From: Peptostreptococcaceae bacterium
GTDB lineage: Bacteria; Bacillota; Clostridia; Peptostreptococcales; Peptostreptococcaceae
Direction: 5' to 3'
Length of the DNA stretch: 64,000 bases
NCBI GenBank assembly: GCA_902363255.1
Contig: CABIZO010000004.1
Location: 248,001 to 312,000 of the forward strand
Positions 49,667 through 57,925 of the stretch are shown here, piece by piece. Made by a program: the position numbers and the translations under genes. The stretch's first letter is position 1. Each line of letters begins with the position of its first letter. Below the pieces are notes generated by a model, which saw only the letters and a list, made by a program, of their open reading frames with translations, was not told where the DNA came from and ran no database searches.

Positions 49667-50281
49667 TTATTTTATATTTCTTAATTGATTAGCTAGAGTA
49701 GGATTTTCCTTCAATAACTTAGCTTGCTCTGTTAAGTTAAAATGTTCTTTACTAAATGGATTTTTAAATCCTGGCTCTCCTCCTGGATTAAATCCTTTAC
49801 CTCCTGGATTAGCTTCAATATCAAATAGATAAGAAGCTTCTTTCTGCAAGTTCTCTATTTGACTTTCTAAGCCTTCTAATTTACCTTCTTGATATTTTAT
49901 ATTCTCCATATCAAGCAAGGCTTTTAAGGCTTTATTATTTTTACATTTAGCCTTAGATAGTGCACCATCTAAAGCATAATCGAATTGAAGCTTATTCATT
50001 TCTTTTGAATGTTTTTCTTCTAATTCTTTATTTGAAAGTTGTAACTGTTCAAGCTGTTTTTTAAGTTCTTCATTATCTGCATTATTTTTAGATAACTCTT
50101 TTAATTGTTTTTCATAGTTTTTAGAAGCTTCTTCTAATTGCTTCTTTTGTTCTTGCAGCTTATTATATCTCACATCTGCATTTTCTAACGAAGTAGTATG
50201 TATGTTAGCTTCTTTCATAGCACTTAATACTTCATTTGCTTTTGTTTCATCAATGCCACATTTTTTTAATATTTCTAACAT
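49667..50281 (-). CDS. Capsid scaffold protein (GP20-like)
   Basis: 204 residues, dominated by a long Glu/Lys/Gln coiled coil (ASKNYEKQLKELSKNNADNE, LKKQLEQLQLSNKELEEKHS) with a glycine-rich end (EANPGGKGFNPGG). This is the standard scaffold outline. The ATG at 50281 is preferred because GGAGG lies between it and the upstream ATG. Confidence 0.85.
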   Translation of the reverse strand: MLEILKKCGIDETKANEVLSAMKEANIHTTSLENADVRYNKLQEQKKQLEEASKNYEKQLKELSKNNADNEELKKQLEQLQLSNKELEEKHSKEMNKLQFDYALDGALSKAKCKNNKALKALLDMENIKYQEGKLEGLESQIENLQKEASYLFDIEANPGGKGFNPGGEPGFKNPFSKEHFNLTEQAKLLKENPTLANQLRNIK

Positions 50282-50404
50282 TTGTACCTCCATACTTTTT
50301 TTACAAGATTATACTTGATAGAGTTTTGTTATTTGTTCTTTTACATCTGCAAATAAGCTAAAAAGATGATTTATTACATAAAAATAAGCCTTATTTCTAA
50401 GACT

Positions 50405-51208
50405 TTAATTATACTTCTTTACATATACGAATATTCTATGCTTACAATTTGGATGTATATTATTATAGCCATCCTTAAATCCTGGCACTGTATCAAGTGC
50501 TGGATATTCTTCACTATTACCACTTATAGAGTATATCTTACCCTCATATGAGCTACATATATGGCAACTAGTCGCATGATATGACATCTTAACTAGATCG
50601 TGATTATATTCTTTAGCTAAATTCTTAATACAAGTATTCTGTGTTTCTGCAACAACACTTCTAGCAACCATACTAGCATAAGATACAACGTTTATATTTC
50701 TACCTAGCTTGTCTTTTATGCTAGTTATATTCTTATCTAATAACTCTTTTTTTAGTCTTTCTTGTTGTTGTTTTATAGTATAACCAGTTGCGAACTTATC
50801 TACTGCACTAGATAACCCTATTTTTCTTATGCTATCTTCCGTTCTTCTTCCCACTACATCAATAGCATTATTCAAACTATTAACTATATTATTAGTTATT
50901 AGTTCTACTGCTTCTTTATGTAGCGAAGTGAAGCTATAATTATCTATATTAAGTATTTTAAGTTGTTCTTCAAAAGCCTGTATATATAATTGTTTAGTTA
51001 TATCTGTTGCCCACTGAGTGTTATATACTTTAAGTCTTAGCATTTCTTGCTGTACTTGCTTTAACATTTCAGCATAAAACCTTATACTATTACCTTGTAT
51101 TTGTTTTTTTACAATTATATCTATCAAGTTCTTTTCTGCCTTTGTATAGACTTCTATTAGCTTCTTAATTTTTTTATCTACTGTAAGATGTTTCTTTTTC
51201 TTACTCAT
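50405..51208 (-). CDS. Phage minor head protein (Minor_capsid_2 / SPP1 gp7-like)
   Basis: 267 residues, helical, with the conserved C-terminal KMSYHATSCHICSSYEGKIY and VPGFKDGYNNIHPNCKHRIF, a MuF-type metal-binding region. I use the ATG at 51208, which overlaps the portal stop as ATGAGTAA; an ATG 18 bases earlier is less likely. Such proteins sit inside the capsid and aid DNA ejection. Confidence 0.85.
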   Translation of the reverse strand: MSKKKKHLTVDKKIKKLIEVYTKAEKNLIDIIVKKQIQGNSIRFYAEMLKQVQQEMLRLKVYNTQWATDITKQLYIQAFEEQLKILNIDNYSFTSLHKEAVELITNNIVNSLNNAIDVVGRRTEDSIRKIGLSSAVDKFATGYTIKQQQERLKKELLDKNITSIKDKLGRNINVVSYASMVARSVVAETQNTCIKNLAKEYNHDLVKMSYHATSCHICSSYEGKIYSISGNSEEYPALDTVPGFKDGYNNIHPNCKHRIFVYVKKYN

Positions 51209-52664
51209 CTTCTTCAACCACTTCATTATCGTTAAACATATTTATCTTATTAAAAGGATTACTCATACTTTCTTCCTCTTGAATAGCTTCTAATTCTGCT
51301 TGAGTATCTTCGTCTGTAAGATTATCTAATCTCTTGATGGCTGAATATTGGCTTATAGTAGCCTTACCACCAGTTCTAATATTATATATATCTGCTTCTT
51401 CTTTTGGATCATCAGGCAATCCATCATTCCAAAATATATTTATTTTTTCTTTTGATAAATCTACAATGTCTTCTCCACCTAGCTGAGAACATAGTTTAAT
51501 AGCTTTCTTTAATGCACTATCTACACTCATTCTAACCCTATTTACTTTTGCAAGAGGTGATATCATCATTCTTTTTAATGCTGTACCACTTGCAGCAGTG
51601 CCTAGTTTATTATCAAAATCAAATATAGCTGAACCCATTTCACTTATTACAGCTAATATATTGATTAATTTCTCTATCTGATTAAAGCTAGCTTCTAGTT
51701 GTGCATCCCATGTAATATAAGATACATCTGCATCTTCTTTTGAACTTTTAGGGAAATAGTTTCCTACTTTAAGTTCATATCTACCAGTAGCTTTATTATA
51801 TTGTAATGCTGTTTCTGGACCTTGCATGCTCGGTTCAGCATGTTTATCTAGTATCTTAGCTATTTGTGATATTCTTACTTCTAATTCGCTAATAATACTA
51901 TCTAAATCAGCATAGTCGTCTATTCCATATACTCTATCTGATGTTAATAGATTGTGAACTGGTATAATAGCAAAATCATCTAATCCAGTTTCAATTGCAT
52001 CTGACTGCTCTACTACTGATTCTATATATCCTTGCTTGCTAAGTTTGTATGTAATCTTTTCAACATACCCTTTACTATGTATTTCAACATATAAGAAATC
52101 ATCATATTGATTATCGTCATTAAATAAAGCATTAAATAGTGTATTTGGTTTTAGCTTCTTATACTTATGAGCTAGCACATGATATTGTACTTTCTTTATG
52201 TTTTGTGCATCTACAACTTTAAAGTAGAAGCTAGGCTGAGTAATATCTATTATTCCTTTATTTTCTTCATCTTTATATATATTGAATACTGCATCACCAT
52301 ATCTGCTTAAGTCTATAGCTAGTGAATAACAAGTATTTATTAGATCACTATTTTCTTTTATTTTATCTATAGCTATTTGTTGCTTACTATTATCATCGCC
52401 ACAACTTATTATCGGCTCTTCTCCTAGCATGAAGTCTGCTATCTTTAAGCTAATTAACTTTTGAAAGTTACATATAACAGAATAGCTTACTATGTCCTCA
52501 AAGTTGCCTATATGTCTTGCTATTCTTTTGAAGTTTTCTTTGTAAACTAACTCATGCTCGCCTTCAAATATTCTTTTATTTGTAAAGTATTTTTCTAGTC
52601 TATTAGTCTCTGTTGCTGGAGGCCAGTGTTGACCTACTTTTAAAAAATCAAGACTTGTTATCAT
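51201..52664 (-). CDS. Portal protein (SPP1 gp6-like)
   Basis: 487 residues with NRLEKYFTNKRIFEGEHELV, ISLKIADFMLGEEPIISCGD, FAIIPVHNLLTSDRVYGIDD and AIFDFDNKLGTAASGTALKR, the pattern of SPP1-type portals. It forms the DNA channel at one capsid vertex and docks terminase. The acidic C-terminus is usual. Confidence 0.92.
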   Translation of the reverse strand: MITSLDFLKVGQHWPPATETNRLEKYFTNKRIFEGEHELVYKENFKRIARHIGNFEDIVSYSVICNFQKLISLKIADFMLGEEPIISCGDDNSKQQIAIDKIKENSDLINTCYSLAIDLSRYGDAVFNIYKDEENKGIIDITQPSFYFKVVDAQNIKKVQYHVLAHKYKKLKPNTLFNALFNDDNQYDDFLYVEIHSKGYVEKITYKLSKQGYIESVVEQSDAIETGLDDFAIIPVHNLLTSDRVYGIDDYADLDSIISELEVRISQIAKILDKHAEPSMQGPETALQYNKATGRYELKVGNYFPKSSKEDADVSYITWDAQLEASFNQIEKLINILAVISEMGSAIFDFDNKLGTAASGTALKRMMISPLAKVNRVRMSVDSALKKAIKLCSQLGGEDIVDLSKEKINIFWNDGLPDDPKEEADIYNIRTGGKATISQYSAIKRLDNLTDEDTQAELEAIQEEESMSNPFNKINMFNDNEVVEEDE

Positions 52665-52676
52665 TCTATCACCTCC

Positions 52677-53906
52677 TTATATATTTACTGGGCCTATTCC
52701 TTCTCTTGCTCCTATATCTTCTGCTATTCCAGTAGTACAATCCGGAGCATCATCATTCTTGTTTTTACCACTTCTTTGATATTTAATCATAGCTTTATAA
52801 TAATCTGGCCATCTATCTCTCCAATTAACAGGATAATATATATGTTCCATTACCCATGTAGAATTAGTTAATATTCTAGCTAATTTATTTTGAGACTGGT
52901 GAAAAGGTCTTATAACTGTATAATTGCTATCTAATTCTTGCTCTAATATCCTCTTTACATTTCTTGCAAATCCTCTACCACCATTATTGCTCTCTATTCT
53001 AGCTACATTAACTTTATTATCATAAAACATTTTAGCTGTTGCTTGTTCTGTTTTTTCCATAGCTTCTTGTGTATATAATATATCCAATACATAAGCTTCT
53101 CTTTGATATACTCCATATACCATAGAACATAAATAATCCGTTCCTTCATCAGCTGTATCTGTATAACTTTTTATCTGTTCAAAATATGGAGGTAACTCTG
53201 TATAAGTCTTGAAACTAGTATATAAACAACCTTTTAAGTCTATAGGCTCTTGTTGATAGTTAGCACTTGCTATATCCTCTCCCATAGCGCTTACTTTATC
53301 CATGTAGCTTTCATAGGATAATACTTCACTACACAACATTTCTTTTCTATCTTTATCTACCAAAGCTTTCATAGATATATGCTTATATCTTTTTTTCTTA
53401 TTTTCGCACCATTCTAAAACTTTACCAGCTAAATCATCACTAGCCCATCTGGTCATTATTATTACTATCTTGCCACCTTCTTCAAGTCTAGATAGCATTG
53501 TATTAGTAAACCATTCCCAGTGCTTTTCTTTGACACTCTCATTATTAGCTTCTTCTGCATTCTTAATTAAGTCATCTATAATCATTAAAGAAGCTCCAAA
53601 TCCTGTTGCTGTTCCAGTAGGAGATGTCGCTAGATAGTTATTATACCCACCTTCTAAACTCCAAAGATTCATAGCTCCATCACCACGTTTTATTTTTACT
53701 TTAGGAAATACATCAGAAAATACAGGTTTATATTTATCTGCTTTTTCTTCCATAATGCTATTTCTTACATTCTTGGAAAAAGTAGTTGATAGAGTTTCGT
53801 TATATGATCCAGTCATTATCTTTTCATTTTGATTATTACCTAAAACCCATTCTACGAATAATGAAGCAGTTCTTGATTTACCATGGCGGTCATCGAGGAG
53901 GTTCAT
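52677..53906 (-). CDS. Terminase large subunit, main part (frame broken at Walker A)
   Basis: Packaging ATPase/nuclease. This frame begins with HGKSRTASL, the second half of Walker A. It continues through ASLMIIDDLIKNAEEANN (Walker B), VIIMTRWASDDLAGKVLEWC (motif III), the nuclease region YTDTADEGTDYLCSM, and ARIESNNGGRGFARN. The first five codons before HGKS (MNLLDD) are not terminase-like, and the natural N-terminus lies in another frame (53890-54084). A 7-base insertion explains the break. Packaging should fail unless the frame is restored. Confidence 0.88.
   Translation of the reverse strand: MNLLDDRHGKSRTASLFVEWVLGNNQNEKIMTGSYNETLSTTFSKNVRNSIMEEKADKYKPVFSDVFPKVKIKRGDGAMNLWSLEGGYNNYLATSPTGTATGFGASLMIIDDLIKNAEEANNESVKEKHWEWFTNTMLSRLEEGGKIVIIMTRWASDDLAGKVLEWCENKKKRYKHISMKALVDKDRKEMLCSEVLSYESYMDKVSAMGEDIASANYQQEPIDLKGCLYTSFKTYTELPPYFEQIKSYTDTADEGTDYLCSMVYGVYQREAYVLDILYTQEAMEKTEQATAKMFYDNKVNVARIESNNGGRGFARNVKRILEQELDSNYTVIRPFHQSQNKLARILTNSTWVMEHIYYPVNWRDRWPDYYKAMIKYQRSGKNKNDDAPDCTTGIAEDIGAREGIGPVNI
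53887..53893. other. Apparent 7-base insertion in terminase gene
   Basis: Plus-strand CGGTCAT separates CGAGGAGG (codons for P-P-R) from CCATGG (H-G). Removing it restores NEPPRHGKS. It leaves a CG duplication on both sides. Confidence 0.6.
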
Positions 53907-54084
53907 TAATAATTAATACATCATCATCACCTTCATAGAATTCTTGAAAATCATTACATAATTCTACTAAGTATTTTCTATTAGGTTTATAAAAATCAGG
54001 AGCTTTTAAATTACAATAAAAAAAGAACTCACGCCTTGCAAGTTCACATTTAGCACCTAATTGTATTAATTTTTTATCGACCAT
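53890..54084 (-). pseudogene. Terminase large subunit, N-terminal fragment
   Basis: 64 residues, ending EGDDDVLIINEPPR and then stop. This is the conserved N-terminus of the terminase large subunit up to the first half of Walker A; the rest follows in another frame. Together the two parts give about 465 residues, a normal length. Confidence 0.85.
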
Positions 54085-54100
54085 CTCTTAACCACCCCCT

Positions 54101-54553
54101 TTATTCTTCATCACTAGCTAACTTCAATAGTTGCTCTGTAGTTAAATCAGAGTAAGGATTATTTATCTCTCCATTTACATTTATATCTTGTTTCTTAGCT
54201 GGATATAAATCGTTTAATTCTCCAAGCTCTTTTATGGCATTTATAAATACTGTTCCATTGGCTTGCTTTAATCCTTTTTTAGGATTATTTATATCTTCTT
54301 TAGCTTTATCTTTTATCCAAATCAAATCAGCTTCCATATCTAACCTAGAATATTTAGCTTCTTCTTTGTACTCATTTAATAATTCATTGTACCTCGCCCT
54401 TACCTCATCCTTCTTAAATAAAATATAGGCCTTATTATCTATAGTTTCATTTTTCATTTTATTAGTATTATAAGCTTGTTTATAGGCTTCTCTTTGGCTT
54501 AATCCACTTACAATACCTTGTATGAACTTTTCTTGTTTTGCGGTTAAACTCAA
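54101..54553 (-). CDS. Terminase small subunit (terminase_2 type)
   Basis: 150 residues. SLTAKQEKFIQGIVSGLSQR and EAYKQAYN are the helix-turn-helix DNA-recognition region, and VFINAIKELGELNDLYP is typical of the family. It recognises the packaging site and hands DNA to the large subunit. The start is TTG with GGAGGG 6 bases upstream. Confidence 0.9.
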   Translation of the reverse strand: MSLTAKQEKFIQGIVSGLSQREAYKQAYNTNKMKNETIDNKAYILFKKDEVRARYNELLNEYKEEAKYSRLDMEADLIWIKDKAKEDINNPKKGLKQANGTVFINAIKELGELNDLYPAKKQDINVNGEINNPYSDLTTEQLLKLASDEE

Positions 54554-54569
54554 AGCAAACCCTCCTTTA

Positions 54570-54995
54570 TCATTTCTTCTTGCTATTTATATTTTTATTT
54601 CTATATTTCAATTTATCTTTATCTCTTTTAGCTTCAATCAATTCCTCAATCAAGTTAATATATTTAGTATCATTACTTATTCTAATATGGCTTTCTAATA
54701 GATATAAGTTATTTGTTTTAGGTGTTTTCTTCATGATACAGTTATCAATTATAGTTTTGGCCATACTAAAACTTCTAAGATGCGTATGAGATTTTTCAAA
54801 AGGTTTTGAAGTGTTATAAACTACATAACCTTTCTTGACTGCAAGTATAATATATTCTTTTCTTGAATATACCCTCTTAGCACCTTCTGTCTTATCAAAA
54901 TTAGGTACAGATTTCATTAGATCATCATATCTATATAAATCTTCTGGTATATCTGTAACATCCGCTATCTTGTTTGCATCAATCCATTTCTTCAT
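54570..54995 (-). CDS. Hypothetical phage protein, 141 aa
   Basis: Basic, no membrane segment. KRVYSRKEYIILAVKKGYVV and KPFEKSHTHLRSFSMAKTII are notable stretches; the C-terminus is very lysine-rich. AAAGGTG places the start at 54995. Position directly before terminase could mean a packaging or HNH-linked role, but I do not recognise the family. Confidence 0.65.
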   Translation of the reverse strand: MKKWIDANKIADVTDIPEDLYRYDDLMKSVPNFDKTEGAKRVYSRKEYIILAVKKGYVVYNTSKPFEKSHTHLRSFSMAKTIIDNCIMKKTPKTNNLYLLESHIRISNDTKYINLIEELIEAKRDKDKLKYRNKNINSKKK

Positions 54996-55014
54996 ATCAA
55001 ACACACCTTTCACA

Positions 55015-55044
55015 AAATAAAAAAGAGCAACTAGTTAGCTGCTC
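55015..55044 (-). terminator. Terminator upstream of packaging genes
   Basis: On the minus strand GAGCAGCTAACTAGTTGCTC folds into a hairpin followed by TTTTTTATTTT. It lies just before the 141-aa gene. Confidence 0.75.
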
Positions 55045-55079
55045 TGTCTAAGGAGGAAATATCATGAGTAATTATACAA

Positions 55080-55131
55080 GGGAATATTAAGACTCGAACT
55101 TAATCTAGTTAATACTAGCACCATGCTTCCC
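55080..55131 (-). ncRNA. tRNA-like fold 1 (52 nt)
   Basis: On the minus strand, GGGAA pairs with TTCCC at the base. A GG-containing single strand (ATGGTG) comes next, then hairpin CTAGT-ATTA-ACTAG. A perfect T arm follows: TTAAG, loop TTCGAGT, CTTAA. There is no D stem, no normal anticodon arm and no encoded CCA. Confidence 0.45.
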
Positions 55132-55137
55132 ACAAAG

Positions 55138-55168
55138 AAAGCCTAGTGATGTTAGAACTAGGCTTTTA
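55138..55168. terminator. Hairpin between RNA folds
   Basis: AAGCCTAGT (ending 55147) pairs with ACTAGGCTT (from 55157), with a TTTT tail on the plus strand; CTAG-type stem like those at 27608 and 31982. Confidence 0.5.
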
Positions 55169-55199
55169 AAAGTCATTAGGTTCATTTCATAAAATGTTG

Positions 55200-55223
55200 T
55201 TAATCGCATTACCCTACGATTAA
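55200..55223. repeat. Inverted repeat TTAATCG-N10-CGATTAA
   Basis: A perfect 7-10-7 hairpin between the two tRNA-like folds, flanked by further GTTG/CAAC pairing; part of one continuous structured stretch. Confidence 0.5.
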
Positions 55224-55284
55224 TTTATTTTTACAACTTTTATGTTGGGTTTATTAGTTTTCCTTCTCAAGATTAATGTACATT

Positions 55285-55372
55285 AGCTGATTTTCGGTAT
55301 CGAACCGAATAAGCATCATCTTTATCTAACCGGTATTGATAAAGCCTCCATGCTTAGTTACCAAACAATCAA
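55285..55372 (-). ncRNA. tRNA-like fold 2 (88 nt, tmRNA-like topology)
   Basis: On the minus strand, GTTGATT pairs with AATCAGC as a 7-bp acceptor-like stem. A single strand with TTGGTAA replaces the D arm. A long arm of two 7-bp helices (TAAGCAT/ATGCTTA and CTTTATC/GATAAAG) replaces the anticodon arm. The T arm is perfect: TTCGG, loop TTCGATA, CCGAA. No CCA is encoded. Confidence 0.5.
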
Positions 55373-55379
55373 CATATAA

Positions 55380-55967
55380 TTATTCTAAATATTTCCATAC
55401 TAATTTTTCTTTTGTAATAGGATGTTTACCTGCTGATTTTCTTTTCCCTCTACAGCATTGAGTAATACTTGAGTTATGTATTTTCATTTTTCTTCCTGCA
55501 TCTCTTATTGAATCAAATGTTTCACCAGTCGTAATACATATAATTTTTTTACAGTGTACTTTTTTACTTGATTCTATCATTTTTTCTTGATGTTCTCTTG
55601 TTCTTTTATAATCTTTAAGTTTTTTTCTTACTTTTTCATTTCTATTCCCATAATTCGCATTATATTTTGGATTACACCACTCTAAGTTTTCAACACAATT
55701 ATTACTTTTATCTTCGTCTTTATGGTTAACTTCTTCGTAATTGTTCGGGTTAGATATAAATGTTTTAGCTACCAATCTATGTACTCTAAATGATTTGACT
55801 ATTCCATCTTTGCATAATCCTATATAAATATATCCATTTTTATGTTTCCTATAAATTAATATTTTTTCTTTGCCAGTTCTCTTATAATTTAAACTTTTAA
55901 CTCTACCTAAGTTACTAACTTGATATAAACCTTCATAACCTTCTATATCTTTCCATATTTCCTTCAT
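55380..55967 (-). CDS. HNH endonuclease with NUMOD4 and NUMOD1 domains
   Basis: 195 residues. NUMOD4 (EIWKDIEGYEGLYQVSNLGR) is followed by the HNH motif (NHKDEDKSNNCVENLEWCNP) and a C-terminal NUMOD1 helix-turn-helix (TGETFDSIRDAGRKMKIHNS). This is the standard free-standing or intron-borne homing endonuclease. It lies upstream of terminase, flanked on both sides by structured non-coding DNA, so an intron origin or a packaging-linked HNH role are both possible. AGGAGG precedes the ATG. Confidence 0.9.
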   Translation of the reverse strand: MKEIWKDIEGYEGLYQVSNLGRVKSLNYKRTGKEKILIYRKHKNGYIYIGLCKDGIVKSFRVHRLVAKTFISNPNNYEEVNHKDEDKSNNCVENLEWCNPKYNANYGNRNEKVRKKLKDYKRTREHQEKMIESSKKVHCKKIICITTGETFDSIRDAGRKMKIHNSSITQCCRGKRKSAGKHPITKEKLVWKYLE

Positions 55968-55974
55968 AATAAAC

Positions 55975-56190
55975 CTCCTATTAATAAATAATAAGAGGGC
56001 CGGTTATTATCCGGCAAACTCTTTCATTTTGAAAACCCAGTACCTCTACTGTTTCGGTTTTCAGACAGAACTTAAATGTGTATGAGAATTTAAGCTCATT
56101 TATATTTCTTTCTAATCTTCCATACTATTATAATATCATTGATTTTACTTATTTTTTCCGAACTTTGTCCGTATTTTGTCCTAAAAGTGT
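55975..56190 (-). other. Structured non-coding stretch before HNH gene
   Basis: About 215 bp without a gene. On the minus strand it can form CTTAAAT/ATTTAAG, GAAAACC/GGGTTTTC and GCCGG/CCGGC hairpins. It could be the 5' half of an intron or an untranslated leader. Confidence 0.4.
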
Positions 56191-56194
56191 CCCT

Positions 56195-56689
56195 CTAATT
56201 AGCCATTTTAGCATATATTTCATCTATCAATATCTCTGGGTACATACTGTTCATAGCGCTTATAACTAGCGCTTTTTTAAGTTCATAGTATGTAGTTTTA
56301 CTTATATGCATTCTGTTAAGTATTTCTATTCTACTTACTCTAACTCTTTTACTTAGATATAATATTTCAAATAGTTCTTTCTGCTGAATTGTAAAATTAT
56401 TAATAGCTATTTCCACTTTCCTTTTTTCTATCTCTAGATTATTCATTTCATATTCTAATTTATTTATTTTTTTCTCTTTATTAATTAGTTCCAATTCTAT
56501 ACTTTTAGAGATATTATAAGTTTTTCCTGTTTTTACACTATCATAGTTAATTCCGCTACAACCAAAATACTCATTTTTTTCTTTTGCTATATCTAATTTT
56601 TTTCTTTCTATCTTGCTTTCTAAGTATTTGTAAGCAAATAATTCAGCTTCTGTCTTTTTGTATAATTTATTAAATTCCTCTTTAGTCAT
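56195..56689 (-). CDS. Late-gene transcriptional regulator (ArpU/RinA-like)
   Basis: 164 residues. The N-terminal two thirds are coiled coil. The C-terminal ~60 (ILYLSKRVRVSRIEILNRMH, KTTYYELKKALVIS) look like a sigma-70 region 4/HTH. Position immediately upstream of the packaging and morphogenesis genes is that of ArpU/RinA activators of late transcription. Confidence 0.75.
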   Translation of the reverse strand: MTKEEFNKLYKKTEAELFAYKYLESKIERKKLDIAKEKNEYFGCSGINYDSVKTGKTYNISKSIELELINKEKKINKLEYEMNNLEIEKRKVEIAINNFTIQQKELFEILYLSKRVRVSRIEILNRMHISKTTYYELKKALVISAMNSMYPEILIDEIYAKMAN

Positions 56690-56706
56690 ATTCCCTCAAC
56701 TCCTAT

Positions 56707-56856
56707 CTAATCCTCTAATTCTTCTGCAAAGAAACATTCTCCACAACCACCACAACATTCATCTGACTCTTCTAGTACTTCTATATCTATAATACTATCA
56801 ACATCATCTGCCCAACATTCATATAAACTACACCAAATTGAACTACCTAGTATCAT
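56707..56856 (-). CDS. Small acidic cysteine-rich phage protein, 49 aa
   Basis: Contains WCSLYECWADD and ESDECCGGCGECFFAEELED, with six cysteines in all, four of them in CCGGCGEC, which suggests a bound metal ion. GGAGGG precedes the ATG. No family known to me. Confidence 0.65.
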   Translation of the reverse strand: MILGSSIWCSLYECWADDVDSIIDIEVLEESDECCGGCGECFFAEELED

Positions 56857-56868
56857 TTATATTCCCTC

Positions 56869-57564
56869 CTATAACCAATTTTCTATCTCCCAGCCTCTAC
56901 TAGCCAACTTTTCTATATGATCCTGTAATCCATCCTCTAACTTATCTGTCAATTCATATCTGCCTAATATATTAATCATAACTTGTATCACATCAAAGAA
57001 CTCTTCTATCATGTTTTCCTCGTCATTGTTTGCTATTGCATTTATAAACTCATGTGTTTCTTCTGTAAGCTTGTCTACTTCTGTTGCTAATGAAATCTTG
57101 CTTATATCTAAAATAGGAAATTTATTCATTTCTTTTTCTATATCATAAAAAGTAACTTCTTCTTTTGCTTGTTCTGCTAATTTGCAATACTTCCAATTAT
57201 GAATTTGTTTACTTTTTGCATCTATACATTCAAATTTATATTCATCTTCCTCAAGGTTATATTTTATAAAATAGTGTTCATACCAATTTCTTTCATTGTC
57301 ACTAACCAATACTTTTGTTCCAACAGGAGCTTTATCCCAATCAACTTCTTTTCCACGTTCCCATAATACAGACTCTTTATTAAAATCTTGGACCTTAACT
57401 ATGTCACGATTCTTGCTTTTTTTATGTGTTAGATCTTCGTTATACTCTTCTAAAAACATATTGAATCTGAAATTATTTTTTATCAACATGTCATTTACAA
57501 TTAAACACTCTTCTCCATGTCTCAAAGTAACTACCATACCATCTTTTAAATCCGATTTATTCAT
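56869..57564 (-). CDS. MazG-like NTP pyrophosphatase with N-terminal beta-barrel domain
   Basis: 231 residues. The N-terminal ~60 form a small SH3-like barrel (LKDGMVVTLRHGEECLIVND). A middle region (DWDKAPVGTKVLVSDNERNW) resembles a phage domain of unknown role. The C-terminal ~75 carry the all-alpha NTP pyrophosphatase pattern: LTEETHEFINA and NMIEEFFDVIQVMINI. It probably hydrolyses nucleotides or modified NTPs. Its ATG abuts the TAA of the preceding gene. Confidence 0.75.
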   Translation of the reverse strand: MNKSDLKDGMVVTLRHGEECLIVNDMLIKNNFRFNMFLEEYNEDLTHKKSKNRDIVKVQDFNKESVLWERGKEVDWDKAPVGTKVLVSDNERNWYEHYFIKYNLEEDEYKFECIDAKSKQIHNWKYCKLAEQAKEEVTFYDIEKEMNKFPILDISKISLATEVDKLTEETHEFINAIANNDEENMIEEFFDVIQVMINILGRYELTDKLEDGLQDHIEKLASRGWEIENWL

Positions 57565-57768
57565 TTATTCCTCTCCTTCCAATATATCTATACCTGTTTG
57601 CATTTTATAAACATTTCTAAGTTTTTCTAACTGTCCTTTACTTCTACAAAGTTCAGCATTTAACTCACATTCATTCTCTTCATGCCATTTAACTAATTTT
57701 TCTAATGTGTTTATCTTATTCTCTAAGTAATTATTAGATAAACTAAGTTCTGCATTTGCATCTAACAA
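57565..57768 (-). CDS. Coiled-coil phage protein, 3' part of a frame-shifted gene
   Basis: 67 residues from a TTG without a good ribosome site (LSNNYLENKINTLEKLVKWH). The frame continues upstream as KDIESKENTVCNLLDANAEL, directly matching the end of the fragment at 57795-57860. An A5 run (57802-57806) is one base short of joining them, so a 97-residue protein is probably intended. Confidence 0.65.
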   Translation of the reverse strand: MLDANAELSLSNNYLENKINTLEKLVKWHEENECELNAELCRSKGQLEKLRNVYKMQTGIDILEGEE

Positions 57769-57794
57769 ATTACAAACTGTATTTTCCTTACTCT

Positions 57795-57860
57795 CTATAT
57801 CTTTTTAAGAAACTCTATTTTTGATATCAACTCATTTATATATTTTCTATTTAAAAGCAT
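57795..57860 (-). pseudogene. N-terminal fragment of the coiled-coil protein
   Basis: MLLNRKYINELISKIEFLKK, then stop, with GGGAGATG before the ATG. One extra A in the A5 run would continue it into the 67-residue part as a single coiled coil. Confidence 0.6.
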
Positions 57861-57925
57861 ACGATCATCTCCCTATTTTTAGAATAGGAGCTAATACCTA
57901 ATACTAGCCCCTATTCATTTATTTT

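Noticed and set aside
55063..55089. Eight-codon plus-strand peptide (MSNYTREY) with AAGGAGG
   Set aside because: It is too short to support and lies opposite the tRNA-like fold and the phage operon; the purine-rich run may be chance.
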